Origin: an uncultured Pirellulaceae bacterium
GTDB taxonomy: Bacteria > Planctomycetota > Planctomycetia > Pirellulales > Pirellulaceae
Assembly: GCA_937967505.1 (NCBI GenBank)
Contig: CALCJM010000066.1
Coordinates: forward strand, 32,385 to 96,384
Reading direction: 5' to 3'
DNA: 64,000 bases
Below the pieces are notes generated by a model. It had not been told where the DNA came from. It made no database searches and was given only the letters and a program-made list of their open reading frames with translations. The position numbers and the translations under genes were made by a program. Shown in pieces: positions 1-8,700 of the stretch; the stretch's first letter is position 1, and every line of letters begins with the position of its first letter.

Positions 1-1
1 C

Positions 2-874
2 CCCGTCAGCACGCATTTTCCGCTGGCCTCAAAATGTCTCGAGGCGGGATTGAATGTGCTGATCGAAAAACCGCTGACCGGTAGTGCGGAAACGGCAGCA
101 GCGCTGGTGGAATTGGCGGAGCAGCAGAACCGCCTGTTAATGGTGGACCACACCTATTTGTTCGGTAATCCCGTCCGCAAGATCAAGTCCTTGATAGACA
201 ACGACGAGCTTGGTGAATTGTTCTATGCGGACGGGATCCGAATCAATCTTGGGTTGTTCCAGCGCGACATCAATGTCATCTGGGATTTGGCCCCGCATGA
301 TTTATCGATCATGGATCACATCCTTGGAAAACCGGCGCGCAGCATTTCCAGTTGGGGATGTGCACACGCGGAAGCCATGATCGAAGACGTAGCTTATATC
401 AATGTCGATTTCAACGATCATCTGATGGCCAACTTTCACGTGAACTGGTTGTCGCCGGTCAAGGTCAGGCAAATGATCTTTGCGGGCAAACGGAAGAGTC
501 TGGTTTTCAACGAGTTGAATTCGACGGAACCTGTCAAAGTTTACGACCGGGGAATCGATGTGATGCCGACCGCAAACGATCGGCGGCGGTTACAAATCGG
601 CTATCGAACGGGTGACGTGTGGAGTCCGCATATTGATTCGGCGGAGGCGTTATTAAACATGGTGACGCATTTCGCGGATTGCATTATCGATGGCGTTAGC
701 TGTATCAGTGACGGACGATCCGGATTGCGTGTGGTGCGCTATCTGGAGGCTGCAACCCGCAGTATCCGCGCCCAGGGTGGGCGAATTGTGTTGAGTGAAC
801 AAGGTAATCACTTCCAGGAGACAACCCATGGCATCGGTCACGGAGAACGAGAACTATTTACGAATATCCAATGA
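2..874 (+). CDS. Gfo/Idh/MocA-family sugar-nucleotide oxidoreductase (5' partial, WbpB-like)
   Basis: The reading frame is open from base 2, so the gene enters from the left edge and its N-terminal Rossmann fold is missing. The visible 290 residues begin in the conserved stretch ending in NVLIEKPLT, where the EKP lysine of Gfo/Idh/MocA enzymes binds substrate and NAD(P). The segment DLAPHDLSIMDHILG, about 100 residues in, is typical of the C-terminal substrate domain. An acetyltransferase and a PLP aminotransferase follow directly, the WbpB-WbpD-WbpE order used to make UDP-2,3-diacetamido-2,3-dideoxy uronic acids. The likely role is therefore 3-oxidation of a UDP-HexNAcA. The family call is firm. 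The exact substrate is inferred from context. Confidence 0.85.
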   Translation, partial: PVSTHFPLASKCLEAGLNVLIEKPLTGSAETAAALVELAEQQNRLLMVDHTYLFGNPVRKIKSLIDNDELGELFYADGIRINLGLFQRDINVIWDLAPHDLSIMDHILGKPARSISSWGCAHAEAMIEDVAYINVDFNDHLMANFHVNWLSPVKVRQMIFAGKRKSLVFNELNSTEPVKVYDRGIDVMPTANDRRRLQIGYRTGDVWSPHIDSAEALLNMVTHFADCIIDGVSCISDGRSGLRVVRYLEAATRSIRAQGGRIVLSEQGNHFQETTHGIGHGERELFTNIQ

Positions 875-1331
875 CGTGATCGTTGGACGCGCCGTGGCGA
901 TTCACTGTTTTGTGAATCTGTACGGGTGTTCGATAGGCGATGAATCGCGTGTGGGGGCATTTGTGGAGATCCAGAAACGGGTTTCGATAGGCGTGCGCTG
1001 CAAAATTTCCAGCCACACGTTTATCTGCGAGGGCGTGACGATTGAGGACGAGGTGTTCGTCGGGCACGGCGTCGTATTTATTAACGATACCGACCCCCGG
1101 GCAACTGCCGGTGGCAGCCCGCAAACCGAATCCGATTGGCAGGTGGTGCCAACGCTGGTGTGTCGCGGTGCGTCGATTGGAAGCGGCGCGGTGATCTTGG
1201 GGGGGCTGACGATCGGGGCCGGTGCCTTGGTGGGGGCGGGGTCTGTGGTGACGCGCAATGTTGAACCCAACACGGTCGTGGCAGGTAACCCGGCTAGGTT
1301 TTTACGATTCCGCGATGAGCAAGGACTTTAA
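828..1331 (+). CDS. Left-handed beta-helix N-acetyltransferase (WbpD-like)
   Basis: A 167-residue hexapeptide-repeat acyltransferase, with repeats such as GDESRVGAFVEI, GASIGSGAVILGGLTIGAG and ALVGAGSVVTRNV. The GNPAR end motif is typical of sugar O/N-acetyltransferases. ATG 828 is chosen because AGGAGA lies about 6 bases before it and protein similarity starts just downstream. It overlaps the 3' end of the preceding oxidoreductase by 47 bases, suggesting coupled translation. By family and position it probably acetylates the 3-amino group made by the downstream aminotransferase, as WbpD does with acetyl-CoA. The acceptor sugar is not proven by sequence. Confidence 0.85.
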   Translation: MASVTENENYLRISNDVIVGRAVAIHCFVNLYGCSIGDESRVGAFVEIQKRVSIGVRCKISSHTFICEGVTIEDEVFVGHGVVFINDTDPRATAGGSPQTESDWQVVPTLVCRGASIGSGAVILGGLTIGAGALVGAGSVVTRNVEPNTVVAGNPARFLRFRDEQGL

Positions 1332-1332
1332 A

Positions 1333-2463
1333 ATGAATACCGAACTACTGACGAAAATCAAAACGCCTGTACCGTTCCTGGATCTTGCGGCCCAGGACGG
1401 GGGGCTGAGAGACGAAGTGCTGTTGGCCTTCGAAAACATTACCGACAGCAGTCATTATGTGTTGGGACCCTATGTCGAATCCTTCGAACGCGCGTTCGCA
1501 GAAGCCGTCGGAACACGGCATTGCATTGGTGTCAATTCCGGTACGTCGGCACTGCATCTGGCGCTGATTGCGGCGGGTGTGTCCGATGGCGACGAAGTAA
1601 TCACTGTCCCGATGACATTCGTAGCGACGGCCTGGGCAATCCGGTACGTCAACGCCCGTCCGGTGTTCGTTGACATTGATCCGGAGACTTACACGATGGA
1701 TGTGGACCAGATCGAATCGAGGATCACGCCGCGTACCAAAGCTATTTTGCCGGTGCATCTGTACGGCCAGTCGGCCGATATGACGGCAATCATGGAAATC
1801 GCAGACCGCCACGGACTGACGGTCGTCGAGGATGCGGCTCAGGCTCACGGAGCCATGTTTGACGGGAAACCGGTTGGGTCTTTCGGCCAGTCCGCCTGTT
1901 TCAGCTTCTATCCAGGAAAAAATCTGGGCGCGTATGGGGAAGCCGGTGCGGTGGTTACCAACAACGACGCAGTTGCCGGTCGCATCCGGGCGTTGCGTAA
2001 CCATGCTCAAAATCAACGATACCACCATCAGGAACTCGGATTCAATTACCGGATGGACGCGTTTCAGGGCGCTGTGCTGGGAATCAAACTGCGGCGTCTG
2101 GGAGTATGGACCAAACAGCGGCAGAGGTTGGCCGACAGTTACCAGATGTTCCTTGAGGATTTACCGATCGTGCTCCCGCAGCAAGGCGACCGGCGAAGTC
2201 ACGTGTGGCATGTTTACGTGGCACTCCACCCAGAGCGTGATCAGATACGTGAGGCGCTGCAGCGCCAAGGTATTCAGACGGGGTTGCACTACCCGGTGCC
2301 GTTGCATTTGTTGGAGGCATTCAGGGAACTGGGCTACCGGGAGGGAGATTTTCCGGTGGCCGAACGCGTGGGGAACGAATGTTTCTCTCTGCCAATGTTT
2401 CCCAATCTGTCACGCGGCCATCTAAATGATATTGCCGAAGCATTGACGGCCTGGTTTGAGTAA
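1333..2463 (+). CDS. DegT/DnrJ/EryC1/StrS sugar aminotransferase (WbpE-like)
   Basis: A 376-residue PLP enzyme. It opens with VPFLDLAAQ, has the cofactor-binding region GTSALHLAL, the VVEDAAQAHGA aspartate motif, and the Schiff-base lysine at about residue 196 in SFYPGKNLGAYGEAG. ATG 1333 is preferred over ATG 1315 because AAGGA sits 7 bases before it. The gene starts 1 base after the acetyltransferase stop codon. The family transfers an amino group from glutamate to a 3-keto (or 4-keto) nucleotide sugar. With its two upstream neighbours it completes a WbpB/D/E-type set for a 3-acetamido uronic acid. The family assignment is very secure and the position specificity is inferred. Confidence 0.9.
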   Translation: MNTELLTKIKTPVPFLDLAAQDGGLRDEVLLAFENITDSSHYVLGPYVESFERAFAEAVGTRHCIGVNSGTSALHLALIAAGVSDGDEVITVPMTFVATAWAIRYVNARPVFVDIDPETYTMDVDQIESRITPRTKAILPVHLYGQSADMTAIMEIADRHGLTVVEDAAQAHGAMFDGKPVGSFGQSACFSFYPGKNLGAYGEAGAVVTNNDAVAGRIRALRNHAQNQRYHHQELGFNYRMDAFQGAVLGIKLRRLGVWTKQRQRLADSYQMFLEDLPIVLPQQGDRRSHVWHVYVALHPERDQIREALQRQGIQTGLHYPVPLHLLEAFRELGYREGDFPVAERVGNECFSLPMFPNLSRGHLNDIAEALTAWFE

Positions 2464-2560
2464 CCGGCAATCGCACGTTGGCGTACGGCTGTGTTCCATC
2501 GTCTGCCATTTTTCAATCAAGTAATAGATTTTTTTAAACTGGAAATTCAGGAATTTTAAT

Positions 2561-3538
2561 ATGAGTAGTTCCTTAAAGGGCGCAACGGTACTGGTCACCG
2601 GGGGTGCGGGGTTAGTGGGATCGCATATCGTGGACCAGTTGATCGACCAAGGCGCCGCCGAAATACGTGTGCTGGATAATCTGGTGCGGGGGTGCCGGGA
2701 GAACCTTGCCGACGCCAACGCCCGGTTTCCCGTCCAATTCATCGAAGGAGATGTACGTGACGCCGACACGGTTCGCAGATCGGTTGCGGGGTGTGATTAT
2801 GTTTTCCATCAGGCTGCAATTCGCATTACGTTGTGTGCTGAACGTCCGCGTGAATGCATGGATGTATTAGTGGGCGGCACGCTGAACGTGTTCGAAGCCG
2901 CAGTGGAGGAACGCGTGAAAAAAGTCGTTTACGCCTCGTCGGCATCGGTCTATGGAGCGGCCGACCGGTTTCCGACCATGGAGAATCATCATTCGTATAA
3001 CAATCGCACGATCTACGGTGCGGCCAAAGCGATGAACGAGGCGATCGCGCGAAGCTATAACGAAATGTATGGCCTGCCGTCAGTGGGGCTGCGGTATTTC
3101 AATGTTTATGGACCGCGCATGGACGTGACGGGCGTCTATACCGAAGTCTTTGTCAGATGGTTGGAGGCCGCTGAAAGGGACCAACCTCCAACGATCCACG
3201 GAGATGGTTCGGCGACCATGGATTTTGTGTTCATTGAGGATATCGCACGTGCCAATATTTTGGCAATGAAATCTGACCGGGTAGATGACGTGTACAACGT
3301 GGCGATGGGAAAGGAAACTTCCTTGCTGGAGTTATGGACGGCCATTGCAAAAGTCGCCAATGCAGAACATTTGGAGGTAAAGTTCGCACCACCGCGCGCC
3401 GTCAACGCCGTGGCACGACGGCTGGCGGATGTGCGAAAGGCACACGAGGAGATTGGTTTTAAAGCAGTGACACCGCTGGAGGAGGGGCTCAAACGGCTGG
3501 CGGAGTGGCGGCAAGATGCGTTGTCAGTATTGCATTAA
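2561..3538 (+). CDS. NAD-dependent sugar-nucleotide epimerase/dehydratase (extended SDR)
   Basis: A 325-residue extended short-chain dehydrogenase. The NAD-binding glycine motif TGGAGLVG is at residues 13-20, SSASVYG at about 126-132, and the catalytic pair Tyr152/Lys156 in YGAAK. RYFNVYGPRM and the C-terminal substrate region with HGDGSATMDFVFIED are typical of UDP-glucose 4-epimerase-like enzymes. AGGA lies about 8 bases before the ATG. It most likely interconverts a nucleotide sugar for the glycan assembled by the downstream glycosyltransferases. 4-epimerase, decarboxylase and dehydratase activity cannot be told apart here. A hairpin repeat begins right after its stop codon. Confidence 0.85.
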   Translation: MSSSLKGATVLVTGGAGLVGSHIVDQLIDQGAAEIRVLDNLVRGCRENLADANARFPVQFIEGDVRDADTVRRSVAGCDYVFHQAAIRITLCAERPRECMDVLVGGTLNVFEAAVEERVKKVVYASSASVYGAADRFPTMENHHSYNNRTIYGAAKAMNEAIARSYNEMYGLPSVGLRYFNVYGPRMDVTGVYTEVFVRWLEAAERDQPPTIHGDGSATMDFVFIEDIARANILAMKSDRVDDVYNVAMGKETSLLELWTAIAKVANAEHLEVKFAPPRAVNAVARRLADVRKAHEEIGFKAVTPLEEGLKRLAEWRQDALSVLH

Positions 3539-3619
3539 GGCGATTGAAAGTTGAGAGCTTACCGTTGGCGATGCTGCCAGCTTCGCCAGCGGATGGTAAA
3601 TTTCTGACTGCCAGTCGCC
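3539..3619 (+). repeat. Dispersed hairpin element, copy 1 (internally deleted, 81 bp)
   Basis: Starts with GGCGATTG and ends with ACTGCCAGTCGCC, the terminal inverted repeats shared by five intergenic copies in the window. This copy has CCGTTGGCGATGCTGCCAGC on the left arm but lacks about 20-25 bases of the central loop and right arm. It lies directly behind the epimerase stop codon, before the second aminotransferase. Confidence 0.85.
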
Positions 3620-3675
3620 TCAATACGCCGTGAGTGCTTTATCCACAGAGAAAATTGTTCAGGATTTGACCTTCT

Positions 3676-4860
3676 ATGATCCCTATTACTAAACCTGCGC
3701 TCGATGAGGAAGAAGTGCTGGCCGCCAGCGAGACGATTCTCTCCGGCTGGGTCACTCAGGGGCCCAGAGTGGCTCAGTTCGAACGCGCGTTTGCCGATTA
3801 CGCAGGCGCGCGATATGCGTGTGCGGTTTCCAATTGCACCGCAGCATTACAGCTGGCGTTGCATGCGATTGGGGTAGGCCCCGGCGACGAAGTCATCACC
3901 GTCAGCCACTCGTTCATCGCGACCGCCAATGCCATCGTCCACTGCGGCGCAACACCGATTTTCATTGATATCGAACCAGCGACCTACAACATGAACCCGA
4001 CATTGCTGGAGGCCGCTATCACTGGTCGTACGAAGGCGATTTTGCCGGTTCACCAAATTGGTCTGCCGGCAGACCTGAAAGTGATTCTTGAAATTGCCCG
4101 CCGGTATTCGTTACCCGTGATAGAAGACGCCGCCTGTGCGATTGGAAGTCAGGTCAGGATCGACGGAAAATGGGAGATGATTGGGCAGCCGCAAGGCGCG
4201 GTCGCCTGTTTTTCATTTCATCCTCGAAAGGTAATCACCACTGGTGAAGGAGGGATGATTACGACCAACGATCCGGAACTGGATCGCCAGTTTCGATTGT
4301 TGCGTCAACATGCGATGAGCGTTTCGGACACCAAACGGCACTCGTCGAAGCATGTTGTGTTCGAATCTTACCTCCAACCAGCGTTCAACTGTCGAATGAC
4401 TGACATTCAGGCCGCCATTGGCAGCGTCCAACTGGGAAAGCTGCCCGCAAAGTTGGCATGCAGGCGGACGCTGGCCGAACGTTACGACAACGCCTTTGCA
4501 GAGATTTCCGGACTGGAGACACCGCAGATACCTGAATGGGCCAGACCAAACTACCAGTCCTATGCACTGCGCGTGACGGACGATTTTTCTGTCAGCCGCG
4601 ACCAACTGATGCAGCAGTTACTGGACAGGGGGATCAGCACCCGACGTGGAATCATGAACGCCCACCAGGAGCCAGCCTATCGGAACTTGCATTGTGGAGC
4701 GCTGCCCGAGTCCGAATTGGCGCGAGACAGTGTGGTGTTGTTGCCGCTTTACGAAACGTTAACTTGCGAACAGCAAGATCAGGTGATTGCCGCTGTTGTT
4801 GAATCTGCCGGCGCACCAGTATGCCTTGCCGCGGCAACGAAAAATGTGGTCAGTCACTGA
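3676..4860 (+). CDS. DegT/DnrJ/EryC1/StrS aminotransferase, second copy
   Basis: A 394-residue PLP aminotransferase of the same fold as the one at 1333 but clearly divergent. It begins IPITKPALDEEEV and has GDEVITVSHSFIATANA, the VIEDAACAIGSQ aspartate motif and the PLP lysine at about residue 185 in SFHPRKVITTGEGG. This style resembles perosamine synthase and VioA/PglE-type 4-aminotransferases. The PglD-like acetyltransferase next door supports a 4-amino then 4-N-acyl route, separate from the 3-amino route upstream. AGGA lies 11 bases before the ATG. Family call secure, sugar position inferred from the neighbour. Confidence 0.9.
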   Translation: MIPITKPALDEEEVLAASETILSGWVTQGPRVAQFERAFADYAGARYACAVSNCTAALQLALHAIGVGPGDEVITVSHSFIATANAIVHCGATPIFIDIEPATYNMNPTLLEAAITGRTKAILPVHQIGLPADLKVILEIARRYSLPVIEDAACAIGSQVRIDGKWEMIGQPQGAVACFSFHPRKVITTGEGGMITTNDPELDRQFRLLRQHAMSVSDTKRHSSKHVVFESYLQPAFNCRMTDIQAAIGSVQLGKLPAKLACRRTLAERYDNAFAEISGLETPQIPEWARPNYQSYALRVTDDFSVSRDQLMQQLLDRGISTRRGIMNAHQEPAYRNLHCGALPESELARDSVVLLPLYETLTCEQQDQVIAAVVESAGAPVCLAAATKNVVSH

Positions 4861-4889
4861 TGTGTGGTTCACGCTGAAAAAGGTTTTTA

Positions 4890-4990
4890 GGCGACTGGTA
4901 GTCAGGGATTTACCATCCGTTAGCGACGCTGCCAGCGTCAGAGCGAAGCTGGCAGCATCGCCAACGGTAAGCTTTCAACTGCCAATCGCC
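4890..4990 (-). repeat. Dispersed hairpin element, copy 2 (full length, 101 bp)
   Basis: Full-length copy in the opposite orientation to copies 1, 3 and 5. It begins GGCGACTGGTAGTCAG and ends CAACTGCCAATCGCC, with internal arms ACCATCCGTTAGCGACGCTG and GGCAGCATCGCCAACGGT able to pair. A short extra AATGCCAATCGCC follows at 4993-5005, a partial duplication of the right end. It fills most of the 200-base gap between the second aminotransferase and the PglD-like gene. Confidence 0.9.
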
Positions 4991-5060
4991 CTAATGCCAA
5001 TCGCCTTACGTGCTTTGATAAACGGTTCGGTCCTGAGTCTCATGCCCCGGTTGGAAGCTT

Positions 5061-5720
5061 ATGAAACCACTTCTCATTCTGGGTGCCTGCGGCAACGCGT
5101 GGGATGTGATTGACATCGTGCGGGCGCTCAACCACATCCGGCCGACGTGGGAGTTGATTGGTTTCTTAGACGACAGGGTTCCGGTTGGCCAACGCGTGAT
5201 GGGGTTGGAGATACGTGGGGCAACCGATGAATGCCGCCGTTTTCCGGACGCTCATTTTATTAACTGTATTGGCAGTGAAACAACGGCAGGTCTTCGCCGG
5301 CAGATCCTGTCCGGGTTGCAGGTTCGCGCAACGCGATTTGCCACACTGGTTCATCCCCTAGCGAACGTTTCGCCTGCGGCGCGGATGGGTTTCGGGGTGT
5401 ATGTGAGTTTCGGCGGTTGTATTGGTGGCGATGTCAAGATTGGCAACCACGTCTCTATTGCACCGGGGGTGATTGTCGGGCACGACAGTCAAATTGATTC
5501 GTATGCGGTGATAGCGCCCGGAGCGGTAGTCAGCGGAAATGTTTCCGTTGGCGAGAGTTGCTATTTGGGAGCACGAAGCGTGGTGCGGCAGCGAATAAAA
5601 ATTGGTTCTGGAGCGCTGGTGGGCATGGGAGCCGTAGTGACGCGCGACGTACAACGGGGAACCACCGTCGCCGGGGTACCGGCTCGCGCGATGGCATCGA
5701 AGGTGTTGGTGCGGGATTGA
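5061..5720 (+). CDS. PglD/NeuD-family sugar acyltransferase
   Basis: A 219-residue protein with the two-part PglD/NeuD layout. A small Rossmann-like N-terminal domain starts LLILGACGNAWDV at residue 4. From about residue 95 a left-handed beta-helix follows, with hexapeptides such as GDVKIGNHVSIAPGVIVGHD. The GHDS histidine matches the catalytic base position of PglD. The protein ends AGVPARAM. GGAAG lies 5 bases before the ATG. PglD acetylates UDP-4-amino-sugars made by a DegT aminotransferase, and such an aminotransferase is the gene upstream, so the pair probably makes a 4-acylamino sugar. Acyl donor and exact substrate are unknown. Confidence 0.82.
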   Translation: MKPLLILGACGNAWDVIDIVRALNHIRPTWELIGFLDDRVPVGQRVMGLEIRGATDECRRFPDAHFINCIGSETTAGLRRQILSGLQVRATRFATLVHPLANVSPAARMGFGVYVSFGGCIGGDVKIGNHVSIAPGVIVGHDSQIDSYAVIAPGAVVSGNVSVGESCYLGARSVVRQRIKIGSGALVGMGAVVTRDVQRGTTVAGVPARAMASKVLVRD

Positions 5721-5765
5721 GCCGGGGTTCTTTGGAATCTTTTTACTTTTCACAGGATAAAAGAG

Positions 5766-8700
5766 ATGAACAAGATCAACCAGAAAAAACGTAAATTGGG
5801 CAACCTGAGACAGTCACGAATTCGACCCAAGCAACGTCCGGGTTTTGAATTGCTGGAAGTCCGTCATCTGCTGGCTGCCAATGCAATCGTGACAGAGAAC
5901 CTGTTGCCGGGCAGTCCCGCCAGCGAATGGGATATTGTTGGTAACGGCGATCTTTCCATTCAGGGGTACGCAACCGACATCAGTGTTGATCAGGGTGGGA
6001 CCGTCGAATTCAAAATCGACAGCCAGGATCTTGCGCCTTATCGGGTGGACATCTACCGGATTGGCTACTACGGCGGTGACGGTGCGCGTAAAGTCGATAC
6101 GATTCCTGCAGCACAGACGCTGGCGCTTGCGCAGCCAGCTGCGATCGTTGATCCCGCCACCGGCGTGGTTGACGCGGGTAACTGGTTGGTTACCGCATCG
6201 TGGGACGTGCCAGCGTCGGCCACATCGGGAGTCTACATTGCCCGGGCCACACGTGCGGACACAGGCGGTGCCAGCCACATTATTTTTGTGGTGCGGGATG
6301 ACGATGGTGAATCAGATTTGCTGTTCCAGACAGCCGACACAACCTGGCAAGCATACAACCGGTGGGGCGGGAACAGTTTGTACGTCGGACCTTATAACGG
6401 GCGCGCCTATGGTGTCAGCTACAACCGACCGTTTGACACGCGCGGGGTGACCGCGAAAGACTGGTTCTTCAGTTCGGAGTACGCAACGGTGCGGTTTCTG
6501 GAGAAAAATGGCTATGATGTCAGCTATACGACTGGTGTGGACAGCCATCGATTCGGTGATGAAATTCTTGAACATAAAGCGTTTCTTTCGGTGGGGCACG
6601 ACGAGTACTGGTCGGCGACGCAACGGGCCAATGTTGAAGCGGCGCGCGATGCGGGGGTAAGCTTGGCCTTCTTCAGTGGGAACGAGGTCTACTGGAAAAC
6701 ACGTTGGGAGGACAGCATCGACGGCAATGGCACGCCGCTGCGGACGTTGATTTCGTACAAAGAGACTTGGGACAATGCCAAGATCGATCCCGAGCCCGGC
6801 ACTTGGACCGGAACCTGGAGAGACGACCGATTTAGTCCTCCTGCTGATGGAGGAAACCCCGAAAACGCTTTGACAGGGCAGATCTTTACGGTCAATCGCG
6901 GACCCGGTGGCGACACCGGTACGCCGTTTACGGTGGATGATCGTTTTGCGGACCTGCGGTTCTGGCGGGACACCCGTGTGGCTGAATTACAGCCGGGAGA
7001 AACAACGGATGTGGGTGATTATGTTTTGGGTTACGAGTGGGACGAGGACTTGGACAACGGGTTCCGCCCTGCGGGCCTGTTTCGCATGTCGTCAACCACA
7101 CAGAACGTCCCCCAAAAGATTGATCAATACGGTGGACGACAGACCACGTCCGGTGTGGCCACTCACAGCCTAACCATGTACCGCGCCCAAAGCGGTGCGT
7201 TGGTTTTTGGAGCGGGCACCATCAATTGGGGCTGGGGGCTGGATGGTACTCACGATGTGCTGATCTCCACGCCAGACCCGGCCATTCAACAGGCTACGGT
7301 GAACCTGTTCGCCGACATGGGCGTTCAGCCGGCAACCCTCCAACAGGGTTTGGTACAGGCCACAATTTCCACTGATGTGACGGCACCGTTATCGGTAATC
7401 AGTGCGGTCTCCGGGGGCGCTGTGGTTACCGGAGGTGTGCCAGTCACGATCACTGGCACGGCGTCGGACGTTGGTGGTGCGGTGGGTGGTGTCGAAGTTT
7501 CAACCGACGGAGGCCGTAGTTGGCGACGCGCTGACGGGGAGGACAACTGGAGCTATACCTGGGTGCCGGCGGCGGCCGGCCCCGCAACGATCATCAGCCG
7601 TGCGGTCGATGATTCAGCCAACCTGGAAATTCCCACATCATCAGTCAGCGTCACCGTCGAACTTGCACCCACCAGCAACGTCGGGTTAGTCGCGGCCTGG
7701 GATTTCAATGAGGGCAGTGGAACGACCTTGATCGACCGGTCGGGCACCGGCAATAACGGAACAGTTGTGGGGGCGACCTACACGGCAGGAGTTAGTGAAA
7801 CGGGATTGTTTTTTGACGGAACGGACGATTTTGTATCGGTTGCCGACGACGATTCGCTGGATCTGGACAACGGTTTGACCGTCGAGGCGTGGGTTCAGCC
7901 CGCGGACATTGACGGATGGACATCGGTCGTCTTCAAAGAAGCCGCAGGAGGGCTTTCCTACGCGCTTTATGCCAGCGACAACACGAATAACCCGCCAGCA
8001 GGTTATGTGCGGGTGGCGGCTGGCGACCCGGCCGCACGAGGCGCGGGCGCGTTGGAGTTGTTGCAGTGGAACCATCTGGCGATGACGCACGATGGATTCT
8101 TCGTGCGGTTATACGTTAATGGTGCACTGGTCAGTCAGACTGCGGCGACAGGTAATGTCTCCAGTAGTGACCTACCGCTGGCGATTGGCGGAAATAGCGT
8201 GTTTGCTAACGAGTACTTTCATGGTTTGGTCGATGAGGTCAGAATCTACAACCGCGCGCTGGGGCAAGCGGAAATTTTTTACAACATGAGTACGCCAGTG
8301 GGAGGTGTGACTGACAGCGCGGTGCCGACAGGTGCAATCCTGTCGCCGTCAAACGATCAGTCGGTCTCAGGCAATATGACTGTCAGTGTCGCAGCAAACG
8401 ACAATGTGGGGGTCGGTAGTGTGACGCTGTTTGTTGACGGGCAGTGGATCGTTGATGATTTCGCCGCTCCCTATCAAATCACGATTGATACTGCGCCTTT
8501 GCCTGATGGCAACCATACACTAACAGGAATTGTCAGGGATGTTGCGGGCAATGCGACCGCTCTCTCACCCGTGTCGTTCTTGGTGGCCAACAACAGCGAC
8601 AATCTGCCTCCTGAGGTTGATCTGCGGTTTCCAACGGGCGCTCGACCTGTTTCGGGAACCACCGTGTTAAACGCGGTGGCCGAAGACAACGTGGGGGTGG

